DNA of 64,000 nucleotides, taken from positions 720,001-784,000 of the forward strand of contig NZ_CP030032.1 of assembly GCF_003258315.1 (NCBI RefSeq). Direction: 5' to 3'. This DNA comes from Bradymonas sediminis (GTDB lineage Bacteria; Myxococcota_A; Bradymonadia; Bradymonadales; Bradymonadaceae). The first letter of the stretch is position 1. Every line of letters starts with the position of its first letter. The notes under the pieces were generated by a model. That model saw only the letters and a list, made by a program, of their open reading frames with translations, searched no databases and was not told where the DNA came from. Both the position numbers and the translations under genes were made by a program. Positions 26,484 through 34,445 of this stretch are shown here, piece by piece.

Positions 26484-27385
26484 TGTTACGTCCCGCGAAT
26501 GAGGCGCTCAAAGAGCGGCTTTTCGAATCCGCGACCGCCACCACGGTGCTCGCGTTTTCGATGATTATTCCGTGCTTGATCGCGCTGTTCGGCGTCTTTT
26601 TTGCCGACACGGCGAAGAGCTATCTGAGCGTGTACCGGCCGGTGGTTTATCTGAGCGCCGAGGCCGGCGAGGCGCAGGCGAAGCAGCTCGCTGAGGAAGT
26701 TGGCAAATGGTCGGGGGTTGGGGAGGTCGAGGTTCGCGCGCCGCAGCAAGCGTTTGAGACGCTTCAGCAGCGCGTCGGCGAGCAGGAAGTCTCACGCCTT
26801 GGCGTCACGCCGAAGATGTTGCCCTATAGTTTGGTGCTGGTGCCGACGGTGCCGCTGGTCGGGCATATTGACCTGATCGCTCAGGTCGAAGGGTTGCCCG
26901 CGCGCACCCATGTCGCCACGGTGGACGTGCCGTCGGCGAAGGCCGCGCGCACCTTGATCGCCGCGCGTTGGTTGCTGACCGCGGGCATTGTGCTGCTTTT
27001 TGTCGTGCTCATTATCGGCATCGCTCAGATGCGAATCCTCTTGATGCAATTGGCCGACGATGAGGAAAAAGAGGCTCGGCTGCTCGCCTTTTTTGGCGCG
27101 CCCGAGTCGGGCTTTCGTCGCGCGACCCTCACCCGCGGCGTGACGCTTGGGTTATGGGCCGGATTGCTCGCCCTGATTCTATTGGCGATGATGCTCTTCA
27201 TCTGGCATTACGCGCGCCCTGCGATCTTTGGGCTCGAAGATGCTACCTTGGGTTGGGCGTGGCTGATTATCGTCGTGCCTATTCTATTGGGGCCCGCGGC
27301 CGGATTCTTGGCGGCTGGGCTTGTGAATCGTAAGCGACTCAAGCGAAATGATACCGATGATCTTGGACTCGAAATCTTGCTCTAA
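26483..27385 (+). CDS. ftsX: FtsX-like permease domain protein
   Basis: 300 aa with the FtsX plan: a cytoplasmic N-terminus, TM1 (about 20-42), a ~110-aa periplasmic domain (PVVYLSAEAGEAQAKQLAEE and following), then three TMs (about 163-185, 212-238, 255-280). A cytoplasmic loop between TM2 and TM3 holds the MRILLMQLADDEEKEARLLAFFGAPE coupling segment, and the C-terminus is basic. In E. coli FtsX, the periplasmic loop recruits EnvC to activate septal amidases; an EnvC-like gene follows 22 nt downstream. Translationally coupled to ftsE. Confidence 0.88.
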   Translation: MLRPANEALKERLFESATATTVLAFSMIIPCLIALFGVFFADTAKSYLSVYRPVVYLSAEAGEAQAKQLAEEVGKWSGVGEVEVRAPQQAFETLQQRVGEQEVSRLGVTPKMLPYSLVLVPTVPLVGHIDLIAQVEGLPARTHVATVDVPSAKAARTLIAARWLLTAGIVLLFVVLIIGIAQMRILLMQLADDEEKEARLLAFFGAPESGFRRATLTRGVTLGLWAGLLALILLAMMLFIWHYARPAIFGLEDATLGWAWLIIVVPILLGPAAGFLAAGLVNRKRLKRNDTDDLGLEILL

Positions 27386-27407
27386 GGCGAAAGCGGGGGA
27401 GGTCGAT

Positions 27408-28490
27408 ATGGCGCTCAAAACGCGAAGGTTCTCGCGCGGTCGCGTCGCGCTTCTCTGCGGGATACTGGCGCTTCCGCTGACGCTGGCCGCGCCCAGTCTG
27501 GACGCCCAGCCTGTCGGCGCGAAGACGTCTTTTGTCGGGCGACTCGACGCCATCGAAGCGCGCATCACCCGGGGCAACCGCGAGATCGTTGAGCTCAAGA
27601 AAGCCGCGGATTTGGCGAGCAAATCGCTGAGCCGGGACGCCGCGCCATTTGATACGGCCCAGCGTGCGCGCAATAAGGTTCGGGCGCAGGTGTTGGAGCA
27701 ATTGGTCGCCTGGGATAAAGCGCATCGCAGCGGCGAGCGCGCCGGGCGTTTTTTGCCGCCCGGGCAAGCCGAGGATGCGCAAATGCTGCTGGCCGCGGCG
27801 CACTCCGAGGCGCTCAGTCGCCGGGTCTCCGATATCGACGTGCTCCAGATTATCGACGTGGACGTGCGGCGCACGCGCCAGAGCGTGGCGCAGCGGGCCG
27901 GGATGAGCGTCGAGATCGCGCAGAATACGGCGACCGTTAAAGCCGCCGAGAAGACGCGTAAAAGGCTGGTCAATGAGGCGAACTCCAGCGCCAATCAGAA
28001 GCAGGTCGAGCGCGAGGTTCGCGCCAGCGACCAGGACCTCGAGAATTCGCTGGGGATGCTGCTTAAGAATTCGACCGAGCGCGACTTCCACCGGCTCAAG
28101 GGCACGCTTCGCCCGCCGGTGTCGGCCGAGGTTGCCTTTGGCTACGGTCCGCAAAAGCAAGCGAAGTCCATGAGTTATGTGCGCCACACCGGGCTGACCT
28201 GGAAGCTCGACGAGGGCACCTCGGTGAAGTCGGTCGCCGGCGGACTCGTCGTCTTCGCCGGGCGCATGGAGGGCTTCGGTGAGCTCATTATCCTGGACCA
28301 CGGCCAGCAATATCATAGCGTCTACGCCCACCTGAAAACGCTGGACGTTAAGGTCGGCGACACGGTAGAACGCGGCGCCTCGATCGCAAGCACCGGGCAA
28401 ACCGGCAGCTTCGACGGGCCGAAATTATATTTTGAATTGCGCAAAAATGGCCACCCCATCAATCCGACGACATGGTTTATTCAGCCCTAA
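27408..28490 (+). CDS. EnvC-like murein hydrolase activator, degenerate LytM/M23 domain
   Basis: 360 aa, exported (signal peptide about 1-33), with a helical/coiled-coil segment (40-230) and a C-terminal LytM domain (about 255-355). Zinc and catalytic positions are mostly lost: His260 is kept, but the Asp of HxGxD is Thr264, and the HLH motif is Lys339-Leu-Tyr341; His307 (YAHL) remains. This matches EnvC/NlpD-type non-enzymatic activators rather than an active endopeptidase. The ATG at 27408 has GGGGGAGG upstream and a typical signal sequence, so I prefer it to the upstream start at 27348. Directly behind ftsX, it is the expected periplasmic partner. The stop overlaps the GT2 start by 19 nt. 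Confidence 0.87.
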   Translation: MALKTRRFSRGRVALLCGILALPLTLAAPSLDAQPVGAKTSFVGRLDAIEARITRGNREIVELKKAADLASKSLSRDAAPFDTAQRARNKVRAQVLEQLVAWDKAHRSGERAGRFLPPGQAEDAQMLLAAAHSEALSRRVSDIDVLQIIDVDVRRTRQSVAQRAGMSVEIAQNTATVKAAEKTRKRLVNEANSSANQKQVEREVRASDQDLENSLGMLLKNSTERDFHRLKGTLRPPVSAEVAFGYGPQKQAKSMSYVRHTGLTWKLDEGTSVKSVAGGLVVFAGRMEGFGELIILDHGQQYHSVYAHLKTLDVKVGDTVERGASIASTGQTGSFDGPKLYFELRKNGHPINPTTWFIQP

Positions 28491-29266
28491 ATCGCGACTT
28501 CGCCAACGGCGAAGTTGTGGACGCAAAGAAGCGCATCGCAGTGGTGATTCCCGCCTATTGTGAGACCCGTTTATTGCCCGCGACCCTCGCCTCGATCCCG
28601 GCTTTTGTCGACCAGATTATCGTGGTCGATGACGGCTCGCCCGACAAAACCTTTGAGGTGGCGGGCGCGGCCGCGCAGAGCGACGCGCGCGTGAACGTCA
28701 TCCGCATGGGCTATAATTACGGGGTCGGGCGCGCGATTACGCGCGGCTATGAATACGCGCTGGAGTCAGGCGCCGACGTCATCGCCGTGATGGCCGCCGA
28801 TAACCAGATGGACCCCGACGACCTCGCCCGGGTCATCGCCCCGGTCCTTGCCGGCCAGGCCGACTACGCCAAGGGCAACCGGCTGGCCCACCCGGATAGC
28901 TATCAGATGCCGCAGATGCGCCGCTTCGGCACGCGCTTGCTCGGTAAATTGACCGGCGTCATCGGCGGCTATGCCGAGCTTGATGACGCTCAATGCGGCT
29001 ATACGGCCATCAGCGCGCGGGCGCTAGAGCATCTGCCGCTGCACAAACTCTACCCGCGCTACGGCTACCCGAATGACCTGATCTTGCGTCTTTCGGAGGT
29101 CGGCGCGCGCATCGAGCAGCCGGTGGTTCGACCGGTATACGCGACCGAGCAATCGGGCCTGCATATCCCCAGGGTGATCCTGCCCATCGCGGGCATCCTC
29201 GCGCGCGGGGCGCTTCGACGGGCGTCGAATCGCCTGCGCGGTCGGCCGAAGATGCTCGCTGCATGA
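28472..29266 (+). CDS. Glycosyltransferase family 2 (polyprenyl-phosphate type)
   Basis: 264-aa soluble GT2 similar to dolichyl/undecaprenyl-phosphate sugar transferases. It has VVIPAYCETRLLPATLAS, VVDDGSPD (nucleotide-sugar Asp), GVGRAITRGY, AADNQMDP (DxD-like metal site) and YGYPNDLILR. It lacks the C-terminal TM pair found in GtrB-type enzymes. The ATG at 28472 overlaps the EnvC-like gene and has no clear Shine-Dalgarno; a GTG at 28517 just before the conserved core is an alternative. It overlaps the GT4 gene by 4 nt. Product unknown. Confidence 0.85.
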   Translation: MVYSALNRDFANGEVVDAKKRIAVVIPAYCETRLLPATLASIPAFVDQIIVVDDGSPDKTFEVAGAAAQSDARVNVIRMGYNYGVGRAITRGYEYALESGADVIAVMAADNQMDPDDLARVIAPVLAGQADYAKGNRLAHPDSYQMPQMRRFGTRLLGKLTGVIGGYAELDDAQCGYTAISARALEHLPLHKLYPRYGYPNDLILRLSEVGARIEQPVVRPVYATEQSGLHIPRVILPIAGILARGALRRASNRLRGRPKMLAA

Positions 29267-30498
29267 AGATCCTTGTCATCACGAGCAGCTTGCCGCGATT
29301 TCGCGGCGATATCGCGGGGCGCTTCGTCTTTGAGTGGGCGCAGCATCTTCGATATCTGGGCCACGACCTACGCGTCTTCAGCTGGGCGGATTCCTCGGTG
29401 TCGCCCGATGCAGCGCCGGAGTCGGCCGACTTCGAGGTGCTGCGCGTTCCCTACGCGCCGCCCGGATATGACACGCTTTTTTATGGTGCGGGAACCCCCG
29501 AAAATATTCGCCAGAATCCCTGGCGCGCGCTGCTCGCTGCCCCGGCCGTCGCGGCGATGAGCGTGCGCGTGCTCGTCGAAATCGCGCGTGAGCGCCCCGA
29601 TATTATCGTGGGGCATTGGCTGCTTCCGGCGGGATTTCTCGCCCGATTCTTGGGGAATCTCACCGGCATCCCGAGCCTAATCGTCGGGCATTCAGGCGGG
29701 GTGCATCTGCTCGAGCAGCTATCGACGGGTCTCCTCGAAAAGATCGGGATCGGCCAGGCGCTGGCGCGCTTTTGTGCGAGTGGAGCGATGACGGTTCCGA
29801 CCAAAGCGCTGGCCGATAAATTTGCGGGAGTGCTCGGTTCTGCGGGCGATTCGACGATGATTTTGCCCATGGGGTTTGAGCCGGCGAGGCGCTCGTTGCC
29901 CGGGCAGGTGACGCCTCGAGAAGACGCGCGCGATCATTGGTTATGCATGGGGCGCCTCGTCGAGATAAAGGGCGTCGACCTGGCGATTGAGGCGTTTTGC
30001 CGCGCGGATTTTGCGCGCCCGACGACGCTTCATATCGCCGGCGATGGGCCGGAGCGGGCGCGGCTTGAGGCGCTGGCCCGTGGATTGCGCGGCGAGGGCG
30101 AAAACACGCGCGTTGAGTTTCACGGGGTGGTGAGCGGGGCGGCGAAGGCGGCGCTTTTGCAGCGCTGCGGCTTCGCGCTCTTTTGCTCGAAGACCCTCGA
30201 CAACGGGCGTCACGAGGGGCTCCCGATTAGCTTTTTGGAGGCGGCCAGCCACGGCGCGATCGCGCTATGCGCCGAGATTCCGGGCCTGTCGGATTATGTG
30301 GTGACGCCTGATGCCCAGACGGTTTATACCCGCGACATATCTGCCTGGACCCGCGCCATCGAGCGACTCGCCGGCTCCTCCGAGCAGGTGCACCGACAGC
30401 TAAGCGAAGCCCAGCGCGCGCGGGTCGACGCGCTCGCCTGGCCCGTGCTCATTGCTAAATGGGACGCGTTGCTCCGCACGGTCGCAGTCCAAAGGTAA
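29263..30498 (+). CDS. Glycosyltransferase family 4
   Basis: 411 aa with a GT-B fold. The N-terminal domain has ITSSLPRFRGDIAGRFV and HSGGVHL. The C-terminal donor-binding domain has GRLVEIKGVDLAIEAF, HIAGDGPERARLE and the EX7E motif in HEGLPISFLEAASHG. Retaining sugar transfer in the cytoplasm is expected. The start overlaps the GT2 stop (ATGA), making the last gene of the ftsE-ftsX-envC-GT2-GT4 run. The acceptor is unknown; the context suggests an envelope glycan. Confidence 0.9.
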   Translation: MKILVITSSLPRFRGDIAGRFVFEWAQHLRYLGHDLRVFSWADSSVSPDAAPESADFEVLRVPYAPPGYDTLFYGAGTPENIRQNPWRALLAAPAVAAMSVRVLVEIARERPDIIVGHWLLPAGFLARFLGNLTGIPSLIVGHSGGVHLLEQLSTGLLEKIGIGQALARFCASGAMTVPTKALADKFAGVLGSAGDSTMILPMGFEPARRSLPGQVTPREDARDHWLCMGRLVEIKGVDLAIEAFCRADFARPTTLHIAGDGPERARLEALARGLRGEGENTRVEFHGVVSGAAKAALLQRCGFALFCSKTLDNGRHEGLPISFLEAASHGAIALCAEIPGLSDYVVTPDAQTVYTRDISAWTRAIERLAGSSEQVHRQLSEAQRARVDALAWPVLIAKWDALLRTVAVQR

Positions 30499-30576
30499 TT
30501 GATTTTCGTTTTCGACTTGTCAAATATACCGGGCTATGTGCACACTGGCGGCCCCGAGAGGGCTGGATTTTGTTAT

Positions 30577-30588
30577 TTAGGGCCCTAA
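30577..30588. promoter_or_regulatory. 12-nt perfect palindrome upstream of a small lipoprotein gene
   Basis: TTAGGGCCCTAA sits 36 nt before the ATG at 30624 in an otherwise AT-richer leader. It is operator-like; no binding factor is known. Confidence 0.3.
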
Positions 30589-30623
30589 GATCGGGCTATC
30601 AACTATCTTTTAAGGAGCAGCAT

Positions 30624-30956
30624 ATGCGTCATCTCAAGAATCTCCTCATCGCCGTAATCCCCATGCTTCTCGTGTCGAGCCTGATGCTGATGGGCTGCGA
30701 GAAAAAGGCAGAAGAAACGGCCATCGAAAGCGGCACCTACGCGGGGACAGTTAAGAAAGTCGTGCCCGAGAAAAAAGAGATCTATGTGGACTCCGAAGGT
30801 CGCGAATTTGAACTCTATTTTACCGAGACCACGACCTTGACCCTGAACGACGAGCCCGCCAAATTCGACGCGCTCAAGACCGGACAGAAGGTTGAAGTTG
30901 AGGTCAAAAAGGTGGGTCAACGTCTCGACCCGATCTCGGTGAAGATCCAGGAATAA
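30624..30956 (+). CDS. Small lipoprotein with OB-like beta domain
   Basis: 110 aa. The ATG at 30624 is fixed by AAGGAG 9 nt upstream and a lipoprotein signal with LMGC (Cys25). The remaining ~80 aa form a short beta barrel-like pattern (GTYAGTVKKVVPEKKEIYV, FELYFTETTTL, LKTGQKVEVEVKKV) similar to DUF5666-type or OB-like periplasmic domains. The function is unknown. It probably has its own promoter in the 125-nt upstream gap. Confidence 0.75.
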   Translation: MRHLKNLLIAVIPMLLVSSLMLMGCEKKAEETAIESGTYAGTVKKVVPEKKEIYVDSEGREFELYFTETTTLTLNDEPAKFDALKTGQKVEVEVKKVGQRLDPISVKIQE

Positions 30957-31018
30957 TGGCTTGTTAAGGCCATCGAGTAAGTTGGTACCTGTTGTATTGA
31001 GTTAGCGAGCTGTCGCGT

Positions 31019-31531
31019 ATGTCAGTGGTCCCCGATATGTTGCGGGTGGAGATGTTCCACCCGGTCGTCGTGCATTTTCCCATCGTGTTGCTTTTGTGCG
31101 GCACGATCGCGCGACTGATCGGTGAGTTCGTGGCAAGCGACGGTGTTCTGGGCTTTTTAAAGCCCGCCGGCCGCGCCGCCTTATTGGTCGGCGCGGCCCT
31201 GGCCTGGCTCGCCGTTTTTACCGGGGATTTGGCCGACGGCGAGGTCTCCAGGATGCTGTGCGACCCGCGGGTCAAGCAATCCCACGAGGACCTGGCCTAT
31301 GTGGTCGGGTATATCTTCAGCGCGGCGATTCTCGTCGACCTGGGCGCGGCATATTTCAAAGCGCAGGGCCGCTTGCGCGTTGGGCTCACGGTGGCCGTGC
31401 TGCTCGCCTGTATCGGCGGCAGCGGCCTGATGGGCTACGTCGGCCACCTGGGCGGCCAGCTCGTGTATCAGCAGGCCGCCGGCGTCTATCATCCCACGCC
31501 GGAGTGCACCGAATTTACGGACACTTATTGA
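31019..31531 (+). CDS. DUF2231-like integral membrane protein
   Basis: 170 aa with four predicted TMs (about 16-38, 50-70, 90-112, 120-142). The first helix begins with the family signature MFHPVVVHFPIVLLL. A conserved His follows in the loop before TM3 (KQSHEDLAY) and another in TM4 (GYVGHLGG); paired His residues in this family have been suggested to bind heme, though that is not established. Convergent with the rnd gene (8-nt gap). Confidence 0.75.
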   Translation: MSVVPDMLRVEMFHPVVVHFPIVLLLCGTIARLIGEFVASDGVLGFLKPAGRAALLVGAALAWLAVFTGDLADGEVSRMLCDPRVKQSHEDLAYVVGYIFSAAILVDLGAAYFKAQGRLRVGLTVAVLLACIGGSGLMGYVGHLGGQLVYQQAAGVYHPTPECTEFTDTY

Positions 31532-31539
31532 GGCGAGGT

Positions 31540-32682
31540 TTAGGAGTTCTGGGCGAGCACCCGCAGGATCTCCTCGCCGAACATCTCGCGTTGCCAATCT
31601 AGGATGGGGATAAACGCGTCGAGCCCGTCGATGGTGGCGGGCGGGTCGGCGGCGATGTCGGTGAGCGTCGAGTTCGTGGCGATGAGCATGCCCGGGACGC
31701 CGAGGCGATCGGCGGTGTGATTGCGCCAATCGATCAGCGCACGCCTGCGCGCCTCGATGACCAGGCTCGACGGCGGCTTGCGCTCGGTGGGGCGTTTTTT
31801 GGGCGGGAGTTTGGTGTGGCGCGCGTGGTCGATGGCGCGCAAAATCGTGTCGCTATAGTTGGCGATGAGCTCTTCGGAGAGCCCTTTGATCTTGCGCAAG
31901 CCCGCGATATTTTTGGGCTTTTCTTTGGCCAGGCTGCCCAGCGCGCGGTTGGGGAAGATATGCACCGGCGCGCGATTTTCCTTCTCGCAGATCTCGTGGC
32001 GCGCGGCGTAGAGCTCGCGCAGCGTGGCGCGGCCCTGCGCGTCCAGGCGACTGCCAACTTTCGCGTGCACCTTCCACCAACCCTCCGGGTCAAATTCTGA
32101 GGCCTGGTAATCGCTGGTCGAGGCGATATAGGCGCAGTGCTGCTGGAAGGGCCCCAGCCACCCGGTATTTTCGAGTTCGGGCAAAAAACGCTCGCGCAGC
32201 GCGAAGAGGTCGACGACGTCGGCGATCGCATATTCGCGCACCGGCGCCGGGATGGGCCGGGTATTCCAGTCGTAGGTCTGGAATTGGCCGGGCGGGGTCT
32301 TGCCGATGATATTTTTCTGCAGCCAGGTCAGCCCGTTGCGCTCATAGCCCAGAAATTTGGCCGCCACCTGGGTGTCAAAGATATTGGAGACGCCGATATG
32401 ATAGTCGCGATTGAGCTCGCGAATATCGTTTCGCCCGGCGTGCATCAGCACCGGATTTTTGGGGTCTTCGAGCAGCTCAAAGAGCGGGGCGAGCCCCTGC
32501 GGGCCAAGGCGAAGCGGGTCCACCAGCGCTCCCTGCTCGGGCGTGCCGACCTGAATCAGGCACACCTTGGCGTGATAGGCCTGGAAGTGGTCGCTTTCGG
32601 TGTCGACCGCGATGACTTCGCCGGCAATCTGCGCGCAAAAGTCTTCAAATTCGTCGGGCTCGTCGATCCAGGATATGCGCAT
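31540..32682 (-). CDS. rnd: Ribonuclease D-type 3'-5' exonuclease
   Basis: 380 aa. The DEDDy exonuclease domain has ExoI AVDTESDHF (Asp27, Glu29), ExoII HAGRNDIREL and ExoIII YAIADVVDLF. One HRDC domain follows (about 225-300, KPKNIAGLRKIKGLSEELI). A C-terminal extension also looks HRDC-like, as in E. coli RNase D. It matures tRNA 3' ends. The start at 32682 is the only reasonable N-terminus. Lone gene, convergent with the DUF2231 gene. Confidence 0.92.
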   Translation of the reverse strand: MRISWIDEPDEFEDFCAQIAGEVIAVDTESDHFQAYHAKVCLIQVGTPEQGALVDPLRLGPQGLAPLFELLEDPKNPVLMHAGRNDIRELNRDYHIGVSNIFDTQVAAKFLGYERNGLTWLQKNIIGKTPPGQFQTYDWNTRPIPAPVREYAIADVVDLFALRERFLPELENTGWLGPFQQHCAYIASTSDYQASEFDPEGWWKVHAKVGSRLDAQGRATLRELYAARHEICEKENRAPVHIFPNRALGSLAKEKPKNIAGLRKIKGLSEELIANYSDTILRAIDHARHTKLPPKKRPTERKPPSSLVIEARRRALIDWRNHTADRLGVPGMLIATNSTLTDIAADPPATIDGLDAFIPILDWQREMFGEEILRVLAQNS

Positions 32683-33090
32683 AATTTCGAGTCGTTTGGT
32701 GGGCGCTTAGCGGCGTAGTCGGGGGCGGAATCGGAACATAGAATCCGCTTGAGCGGCCAATTTAGGTGAAAATAAGGCGATGCGAATAATCGCATAGTTC
32801 CCAAATAGTTAGCAGTGATTGGGGAGCGAGCGCAAGATAATGGGGCGAAGTATTTGGGGGCCTATGCACCGTTTAGTTGTGAATGTGGCAAAAACGCATG
32901 TCACAATCGCCGGGCGAATGCTGCGTCACCTGCTTCACCGGAAAAAAAGAGGGAGCGCCGGTGGGCGCTCCCTCATAAATAAATAGCAAACCATAAATAT
33001 TCAGGTACCTATTTCTAGCGGCTATCTATCCAACATCATTCATCAATTGAAGGCGAAATAGCGCATCTGGGCCGAATATGCCACAGAAAT
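32683..33090. other. 408-nt intergenic region rnd / kinase
   Basis: No supported gene. It contains the kinase terminator (32942-32974) and, presumably, the rnd promoter; no clear promoter boxes or repeats were recognised in the rest. Confidence 0.6.
32942..32974 (-). terminator. Intrinsic terminator of the Ser/Thr kinase gene
   Basis: On the minus strand GAGGGAGCGCC (32974-32964) pairs with GGCGCTCCCTC (32959-32949) around a 4-nt loop, then seven Ts. Confidence 0.88.
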
Positions 33091-34275
33091 TTATAAGTTT
33101 AGTGGAAGATGAAAGCTGGGGTCCGGGGTGCGGTCCAAATGGTGAGCCTTGAGGGTCGAGTCGGTGGTGTCGCTGGAGGTATTCGAGGTGCCAAGGACGG
33201 CGAACATCGCGCGCATGCACATCATCAGATAGAGGAGCATGGCGGTTTGCTGGTTCGGCCCGGTCTTGGCGGGGGTGTCGCGGGTCCACTCGGTGGTGGC
33301 GGCGTTCTCCTCGGCCAATTGCATCATCTCGGCGCGCATCGCGGCCTGGATGGCGTCTTGAAGGGCCTGGATCATCTCGGGCGCGGAGTTAAAGCGCGAA
33401 TCCGGGCGCTTGGAGAGCGTGCGCAGGATGACGTTTTCGAACTCCGGCGACAAGGCCGGGTTGACCTCGCGCGGGCTCGGCGGCATGCGATTGGCGTGGG
33501 CTTCGAGCAGGGCGCGCGGGTCTTCTTCGGCGAAGGGGCGCTGGCCGCAGGCGGCTTCGTAGAGCATCACGCCGAGGCTATAGATATCGCTGGTTTGCCC
33601 GACGCTGTCGGGGTCGCTGACCTCTTCGGGCGAGATATACGCGGCGGTGCCGGCGATCTTGGAGCGCTCCTGGGCGCTGATCGGCTGGTCGGAGAAGCGC
33701 GCCAGGCCGAAGTCGATGACCTTGGCGACCAGGCGGCCCTGCTGGGTCGCGATGAGGATATTTGCGGGTTTGATATCGCGGTGGACGACGCCGTGGCTGT
33801 GCGCGTGGCTCAGCCCGCGCAGGATGTCCGAGAAGAGGCAGGCCAGCTCCATCTGGCTGGCCGACTTCGCCCGGGTGCGCATCCAATCCTCCAAGGTCGG
33901 CCCGTCGATATATTCCATGACGTAGGCCAGGTGCCCGTCGATCTCCATGATCTCACGGAAATTCACGACGTTAGCGTGGCGCATACGCATCATGATGCGC
34001 GCTTCCTGGTAGAATTTGCGGCGCTTGGCGGGGTCGGCCAAGAGGTGCGGGTGGAGCACCTTGACGGCGACCTTCTCGAAGCCGTCGACGGGGCGGGCTT
34101 CGTAGACGAAGCTGGTCGCGCCCTTGCCGGCGAAGCCGTTGATGACATATTTGCCGAATTGGTCCCCGTAGCGCAGAGTCGGCTGCGGTCCCTGACTTGA
34201 TTTTGTCTGGGATTTGTCGCCAAGTGGCGGTGGAGTCGCGGGGGTACGCGGCTTGCGTGGAATTCGTGATTTCAT
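33091..34275 (-). CDS. Hanks-type Ser/Thr protein kinase
   Basis: 394 aa. The start at 34275 has AGGG a few nt upstream. The kinase domain (about 41-310) is complete: glycine loop GFAGKGATSFV, Lys72 (VAVKVL), Glu91, catalytic HRDIKPAN (Asp167), DFG (Asp188) and SPEE. The N-terminal 35 aa are Pro/Ser/Lys-rich. After the kinase domain there is only a helical stretch and one short hydrophobic segment (AMLLYLMMCMRAMFAVLG) that might be a membrane anchor, with no extracytoplasmic sensor. This architecture is common in myxobacteria. The target is unknown; the PP2C at 11551 is a candidate antagonist. Confidence 0.92.
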   Translation of the reverse strand: MKSRIPRKPRTPATPPPLGDKSQTKSSQGPQPTLRYGDQFGKYVINGFAGKGATSFVYEARPVDGFEKVAVKVLHPHLLADPAKRRKFYQEARIMMRMRHANVVNFREIMEIDGHLAYVMEYIDGPTLEDWMRTRAKSASQMELACLFSDILRGLSHAHSHGVVHRDIKPANILIATQQGRLVAKVIDFGLARFSDQPISAQERSKIAGTAAYISPEEVSDPDSVGQTSDIYSLGVMLYEAACGQRPFAEEDPRALLEAHANRMPPSPREVNPALSPEFENVILRTLSKRPDSRFNSAPEMIQALQDAIQAAMRAEMMQLAEENAATTEWTRDTPAKTGPNQQTAMLLYLMMCMRAMFAVLGTSNTSSDTTDSTLKAHHLDRTPDPSFHLPLNL

Positions 34276-34337
34276 CGGGCCCTCCGTAGCGGCGGTATCA
34301 GGTCGCATCCTTGCGACGAACCAGTTGCAGCACGGCC

Positions 34338-34365
34338 ATCGTGCCCGAAATCGCGCGACTGTCAA
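34338..34365 (-). promoter_or_regulatory. Possible promoter of the kinase gene
   Basis: A perfect TTGACA on the minus strand (34365-34360), then a 16-nt spacer and CACGAT (34343-34338), only 3/6 to the -10 consensus. It lies about 63 nt before the kinase ATG. Confidence 0.3.
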
Positions 34366-34445
34366 AAAAATATGTGCGCGATGCGCATCATTCTATTAGA
34401 TGGGGCCGACGCGTCGCATGAGCGCGACGCCCCAGGGAGTTATAG

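Noticed and set aside
33109-34200. 363-aa open frame on the plus strand
   Set aside because: Antisense to the Ser/Thr kinase, which has every catalytic motif. The plus frame is low-complexity Gly/Asp/Val/Arg.
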